DNA of 54,307 nucleotides, taken from NCBI RefSeq assembly GCF_900172235.1, contig NZ_FWFQ01000024.1:1-54307 (forward strand), read 5' to 3'. The DNA is from Pseudoruegeria aquimaris (lineage in GTDB: Bacteria; Pseudomonadota; Alphaproteobacteria; Rhodobacterales; Rhodobacteraceae). The number at the start of each line of letters is the position of its first letter. Within the stretch, counting starts at the first letter, position 1. The translations under genes were made by a program, and so were the position numbers. The notes beneath the pieces were generated by a model. It did not search any database, was not told where the DNA came from, and saw only the letters and a list, made by a program, of their open reading frames with translations. Positions 51,150 to 54,307 of this stretch are shown piece after piece.

Positions 51150-51643
51150 CAGGTGGGCTCCTCGATGATGTGGTCTTCCCACTCTTCCTCGGGCACTTCG
51201 AATTCGGGCACCGTCCAGCCGCGCACGGACACGCCGGCCGCGTGCACGCTCTCGGGCGTGCCGCTGATCAGCGGGTGCCAATCATGGAGCGGTTTGCCCT
51301 CGTGCAGCAGCCGGTAGGCGCAGGTGACGGGCATCCAGTAGGCGGTGTCGGGCAGGGTCTTGGGGGAGAGCACCACGCATTCGGGCACGAACTGCTTGCG
51401 GATCTCGTATTGGCTGCAGCGGCAGCTGTCGTCGTCCAGCAGGCGGCAGGCCACGCGGGTGAGGGCGACCTCACCGGTGTCGGCGTCCTCGAGCTTGTTG
51501 AGGCAGCATTTGCCGCAGCCGTCGCAGAGGGCCTCCCATTCGGCGGGGGTCATGTCCTTCAGGGGGATGCGTTCCCAGAAGCGGCTGCGCAGCCCCTTGC
51601 GGGAGATCGGATCCTTGCGGGGCAGGCGGCGGCGCGCGGCCAT
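51149..51643 (-). CDS. UPF0260 (YcgN) cysteine-cluster protein
   Basis: A 164-residue protein of the YcgN/YkgJ zinc- or iron-sulphur-binding type. LCDGCGKCCLNKLED is the main Cys motif, ACRLLDDDSCRCSQYEIRKQ and DTAYWMPVTCAYRLL hold further ligands, and PLHDWHPLISGTPESVHAAG is the family-typical end. Unknown role. Translation is probably coupled to threonine aldolase downstream. ribF ends 4 bp upstream. Confidence 0.92.
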   Translation of the reverse strand: MAARRRLPRKDPISRKGLRSRFWERIPLKDMTPAEWEALCDGCGKCCLNKLEDADTGEVALTRVACRLLDDDSCRCSQYEIRKQFVPECVVLSPKTLPDTAYWMPVTCAYRLLHEGKPLHDWHPLISGTPESVHAAGVSVRGWTVPEFEVPEEEWEDHIIEEPT

Positions 51644-51647
51644 CTGC

Positions 51648-52586
51648 TCACGCCTCGGCCAGCAGGGCGCGCGCGCGGGCGCAATCGGCATCCATCTGCG
51701 CGATCAGGGCGTCTAGGCTGTCGAAGCGCTCCTCGGGGCGCAGGTAGTCCACCAGCGCGACCGACAGATGGCTGCCGTAGAGATCCCCCTTGAAATCGAA
51801 GATGTAGGTTTCGATGTTGGGGTGCTTGCCGTCGAAGGTGGGGCGGATGCCGATGGAGGCGGCGCCGAGGTAGCTGCCGGCATGGGGGCCGGACAGGACG
51901 TCCACCTTCACGGCGTAGACGCCGAATTTCGGCTGGTGCAGCCCGGAGATCGACATGTTGGCCGTGGGGTAGCCCAGATCGCGGCCGCGCTGATCGCCGC
52001 GGATCACCTCGCCCTCGATGCGGTGCAGGTGGCCCAGCATCCGGGCGGCATCGCGCGGGCGCCCTTCGGAGAGCGCGGTGCGGATGTTGGTGGAGGAGAC
52101 CTCGCCGGCCTCGGTTTCCACGATCTCGACCACATGCACCGCGAAGCCCATGCGGGCGCCGAAGGCTTTCAGATCCGCGACCGTGCCCTTGCGCCCCTTG
52201 CCGAAGCAGAAATCCGCTCCCACGACGACGCCGCTCAGCCCCAGGCCTTCGCTGATGACCTCGCGGGCGAAGTCCTCGGCGGTGAGGGCCGAGAGCGTGG
52301 CGTTGAAATTCATCTCGTAGAGGCGTTCCACACCCAGCCGCTTCAGCCGGTTGGCCTTGGCCTCGGCGTTCATCAGCCTGAACGGCGGTGCGTCGGGGGC
52401 GAAATACTCGCGCGGGTGGGGCTCGAAGGTCATCACGCCGAGCGGCTTGCCGGCGGCCTGTGCCAGGGCGCGCGTCTGTTCGATCACCGCCTGGTGGCCG
52501 ATGTGAACCCCATCGAAGTTGCCGATCGCGGCGAAGGCGCCCCGATCCTGCTCTTCCACGTATTGATAATCCCGGATGATCCGCAT
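51648..52586 (-). CDS. ribF: Bifunctional riboflavin kinase/FAD synthetase
   Basis: A 312-residue enzyme. The N-terminal FAD synthetase (nucleotidyl transferase) has GNFDGVHIGHQAVI and SSTNIRTALSEGRPRDAARM. The C-terminal flavokinase has GDQRGRDLGYPTANM and an HPNIETYIFDFKGDLYG block. It converts riboflavin to FMN and FAD. First gene of the minus-strand run ribF-ycgN-ltaE. Confidence 0.97.
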   Translation of the reverse strand: MRIIRDYQYVEEQDRGAFAAIGNFDGVHIGHQAVIEQTRALAQAAGKPLGVMTFEPHPREYFAPDAPPFRLMNAEAKANRLKRLGVERLYEMNFNATLSALTAEDFAREVISEGLGLSGVVVGADFCFGKGRKGTVADLKAFGARMGFAVHVVEIVETEAGEVSSTNIRTALSEGRPRDAARMLGHLHRIEGEVIRGDQRGRDLGYPTANMSISGLHQPKFGVYAVKVDVLSGPHAGSYLGAASIGIRPTFDGKHPNIETYIFDFKGDLYGSHLSVALVDYLRPEERFDSLDALIAQMDADCARARALLAEA

Positions 52587-52633
52587 TGGCCCGGCGTAGC
52601 GCCCTTGCGGCGGCGTTGCAAGGGGGCTTGGCG

Positions 52634-53077
52634 TCAGTCGAACTTGCGGCTCGGGGCGAGCACCGTGGCCTCGCCCTTGAGCACCGGCTTGCCGTCGATC
52701 AGGCAGCGGGTATCGAGCCGCACGCGCCGCTTGGCATGATCGATCTCAAGCACTTCGACCTCGGCCAGCACCACGTCGCCCGGACGCACCGGGGCGAGGA
52801 ACTTGAGGCTCTGGCCCATGTAGACGGTGCCATGGCCCGGCAGCTGCTCGCCGATCACCGCCGAGATCAGCCCGGCGGTGAGCATCCCGTGGGCGATGCG
52901 GCCCTGGAAGATCGTATCCCGTGCGTAGTCATCGTCCAGGTGCACCGGATTGCGATCGGTGGAGACTTCGGCGAAGAGCTCGATGTCACGGTCGGTGACC
53001 TGCTTGCGCAGGGAGCGGACCATGCCGATTTCCAGATCCTCGATGCAGATGGTGCCGCGGGGCATGTTGTCGAGCAT
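52634..53077 (-). CDS. MaoC-like (R)-specific enoyl-CoA hydratase
   Basis: A 147-residue single hot-dog domain protein. The hydratase motif is STDRNPVHLDDDYA (Asp/His pair), with GRIAHGMLTAGLISAV after it. Such proteins (PhaJ) hydrate trans-2-enoyl-CoA to (R)-3-hydroxyacyl-CoA, feeding polyhydroxyalkanoate synthesis from beta-oxidation. The ATG at 53077 is preferred over that at 53098 because aggaaag lies ten bases before it. A CTGC-N3-GCAG site at 53100-53110 may bind PhaR. Confidence 0.87.
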   Translation of the reverse strand: MLDNMPRGTICIEDLEIGMVRSLRKQVTDRDIELFAEVSTDRNPVHLDDDYARDTIFQGRIAHGMLTAGLISAVIGEQLPGHGTVYMGQSLKFLAPVRPGDVVLAEVEVLEIDHAKRRVRLDTRCLIDGKPVLKGEATVLAPSRKFD

Positions 53078-53099
53078 GGGCGCGTCTTTCCTGTTCATA

Positions 53100-53110
53100 C
53101 TGCGGTGCAG
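53100..53110. promoter_or_regulatory. Possible PhaR operator (CTGC-N3-GCAG)
   Basis: CTGC-ggt-GCAG, 23 bp before the MaoC start codon. I recall this pattern as the binding site of PhaR, the PHA-level repressor of Rhodobacter and Paracoccus. A single short site in GC-rich DNA can arise by chance (about one or two expected in a window this size), so the support is mainly its position. Confidence 0.4.
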
Positions 53111-53175
53111 CATAAACGGGTTCCCGCCGGAAATCAATCCGCCGCGAAATTTTGCAGCGGAAACGGGCCAAATGT

Positions 53176-53190
53176 CGCAACTATGTTGCG
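53176..53190. promoter_or_regulatory. Perfect 15-bp palindrome between HAD gene and MaoC gene
   Basis: CGCAAC-tat-GTTGCG in the 126-bp intergenic region. It has no T run, so it is more like an operator than a terminator. No regulator I can name has this consensus. Confidence 0.5.
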
Positions 53191-53203
53191 TCAGCGTTCC
53201 GGG

Positions 53204-54076
53204 TTAGCGCAGGAAGCCGATGGCGTAGGTCGGGGCCATCTGCTCCTTTTCGAGATAGGCGGCGAGCTGCGCCGGATCGGGCTGCTGCCGCGTGCCCGTC
53301 TCGGCCGCCGCGAGCCCGCCGGTGATGAAGAGGCTGTCGATGTCCTCGCCCAGGGCGCCTTCGATGTCGGTGCGGATGCCGTCGCCGATGGCGAGGATGC
53401 GGGAATCGGGGATCACCTCGCCAAGGGCCGTGAGCCGTAGCCGGGCCAGATCGTAGATCGGCGGGTGGGGCTTTCCGAAATAGAGGCTCTCGCCGCCCAT
53501 CTCGGTGTAGAGCTGCGCCACCGCCCCGGCGCACCACTCCCGCGTTTCGCCGCGGTCCACCACGATGTCGGGGTTGGCGCAGAGCAGCTTCAGCCCCTTC
53601 TGCTTGGCATAGAGCAGCTGCGGGCGCAGCTCGGACGGGTCCGCCAGCGCGTCGAAGGGGCCGGTGCAGACGATTCCCTCGGCCTCTTCCAGCGGCACCT
53701 GGGTGATCGGCACCGGGTTCTCGATGATCTTCAGCGGGTCGAAGAAGCTTTGGTCGTGGGGGGCGCCGATGAAGTAGATCTTCTCGCCCACCGCCCCGCG
53801 GAACATCGCCGCGCGGGCGGAGTCGCCGCTGGTGGCGATCGAATCCCAGCAGTCTTCGGGCACGCCGATCCGGGCCAGCTGCTCCTGCACCGAGGCGCGG
53901 TGGCGCGGCGCGTTGGTGACGAAGATCACCTTGCCGCCCTGCGCGCGAAAGCCCTGCATCGCGGCAACGGCCTCGGGGAAGGGGCGGATCCCGTTGTGCA
54001 TGCAGCCCCAGAGATCGACGAAAAGGGCATCGTATTGCGCGGAGATCTCGGAAAGCGATTGGATGATGCGTGTCAT
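53204..54076 (-). CDS. TIGR01459-family HAD-superfamily hydrolase
   Basis: A 290-residue class IIA HAD protein (NagD-like cap). Motif I is ALFVDLWGCMHNG, which has Asp-x-Trp instead of the usual Asp-x-Asp, as typical of this alphaproteobacterial subfamily. VIFVTNAPRHR is motif II, FGKPHPPIYD motif III and AIGDGIRTDIEGA motif IV. Substrate unknown; related proteins remove phosphate from nucleotides or sugars. Its start lies 43 bp from the IS end. Confidence 0.9.
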   Translation of the reverse strand: MTRIIQSLSEISAQYDALFVDLWGCMHNGIRPFPEAVAAMQGFRAQGGKVIFVTNAPRHRASVQEQLARIGVPEDCWDSIATSGDSARAAMFRGAVGEKIYFIGAPHDQSFFDPLKIIENPVPITQVPLEEAEGIVCTGPFDALADPSELRPQLLYAKQKGLKLLCANPDIVVDRGETREWCAGAVAQLYTEMGGESLYFGKPHPPIYDLARLRLTALGEVIPDSRILAIGDGIRTDIEGALGEDIDSLFITGGLAAAETGTRQQPDPAQLAAYLEKEQMAPTYAIGFLR

Positions 54077-54115
54077 GGAGGCCTCTGGGCTGAGCGGTGG
54101 TGCGTTGGACTGTGC

Positions 54116-54307
54116 TTAGGTCGTGGACTCATAATGTCTGATCCAGAGCCTTGAGCAAGCGAGGTGAAGTGCGGCGAGGAAGTTTGCTGCGGTTTTGAAG
54201 TATCGCGTTGCGATGCCGCGGAAGTGTTTGAGACGATTGAAGAACCGTTCGACCTTGTTGCGTTCGCGGTAGAGGTCTCGGTCGACGGTCCTGACCACGC
54301 GGACGTT
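54116..54307 (-). CDS. IS5-family transposase, C-terminal fragment (cut by window edge)
   Basis: Sixty-three codons that enter from the right edge. They contain DRDLYRERNKVERFFNRLKH, the Y-(2)-R-(3)-E-(6)-K signature around the catalytic Glu of IS5/IS427 transposases, then FRGIATRYFKTAANFLAALH and the usual end SRLWIRHYEST. The frame ends ACG ACC TAA. The last IS base pair appears to be at 54119, so the TAA stop is made from the TA target plus the next flanking A. Confidence 0.9.
   Translation of the reverse strand, partial: NVRVVRTVDRDLYRERNKVERFFNRLKHFRGIATRYFKTAANFLAALHLACSRLWIRHYESTT
54119..54307 (-). mobile_element. IS5-family (IS427-like) insertion sequence, 3' end only
   Basis: The end of an IS copy running beyond the right edge. 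Its terminal inverted repeat (GGTCGTGGACTCATAA, 54119-54134) pairs with the one at the left edge of the window. Outside it lies TTA. Both edge copies are in the same (minus) orientation, and together they show only about 245 bp of transposase frame, so most of the element is out of view. Confidence 0.85.

Overview
This window looks like chromosomal DNA from an alphaproteobacterium of the Rhodobacteraceae (roseobacter group or a close relative). The evidence is the high GC content, the family-typical genes DUF3572, DUF2927, TIGR01459 HAD and H-type lectin behind the atp operon, a TadA and MetG of alphaproteobacterial type, a LexA box of the alphaproteobacterial form GTTC-N7-GTTC, and a class A RNase P RNA of the expected form. 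Most genes are housekeeping and the coding density is high. I saw no tRNA, rRNA, CRISPR array or prophage. Both window edges lie inside copies of the same kind of IS5-family (IS427-like) insertion sequence in the same orientation, which is how a draft contig broken at repeated IS copies would look.

Layout: 1-125 IS end. 414-4820, minus: metG, an MFS transporter, yceI, and a stand-alone imuA with a LexA box. 4942-9544: aldo/keto reductase plus a half-size hydroxyacyl-CoA dehydrogenase, an XRE regulator, DUF2061 plus fatty acid desaturase, and a DMT transporter. 9528-10650, minus: Nudix and DUF983. 10878-12963: EF-hand protein, ECF-type sigma factor, small membrane protein (likely anti-sigma) and a CpxP-like periplasmic sensor, closed by a terminator. 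13190-18182: a PleD-like double receiver without GGDEF, DUF3572, then a 1065-residue self-sufficient reductive dehalogenase behind a MarR regulator. 18290-23407: HAD phosphatase, MttB-family methyltransferase, a H-NOX/diguanylate cyclase pair and an SDR. 23415-30324, minus: dtd and a PfkB kinase, then a membrane-stress type group (27-residue membrane peptide, XpaC, TelA, DUF2927, SPFH, zinc ribbon). 30486-37305: rluB-like, tadA, UPF0173, ceramidase-like, gatCA, a lipoprotein, an amidase, rnpB and rpmG. 37420-42631: M23 peptidase and clpA, gloB, a methyltransferase. 42922-47756: the five-gene F1 ATP synthase operon atpHAGDC with its terminator. 47883-54076: H-type lectin, prs, HCCA isomerase, threonine aldolase, YcgN, ribF, MaoC hydratase and a HAD hydrolase. 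54116-54307: IS end.

The most notable items are: (1) the cytosolic cobalamin-dependent reductive dehalogenase fused to its own FMN/2Fe-2S reductase, with the Tyr-Lys-Arg active-site spacing of the structurally known catabolic enzyme; (2) an H-NOX domain in which the heme-ligating histidine is Arg and the YxSxR motif is broken, translationally coupled to an intact HNOBA-GGDEF cyclase; (3) an SOS-controlled imuA without imuB-dnaE2; (4) the XpaC/TelA/SPFH group led by an overlooked 27-residue membrane peptide; (5) a degenerate PleD-like REC-REC protein; and (6) two copies of an approximately 45-bp palindromic element, each between convergent genes. All functional statements rest on reading motifs by eye; no database search was run.
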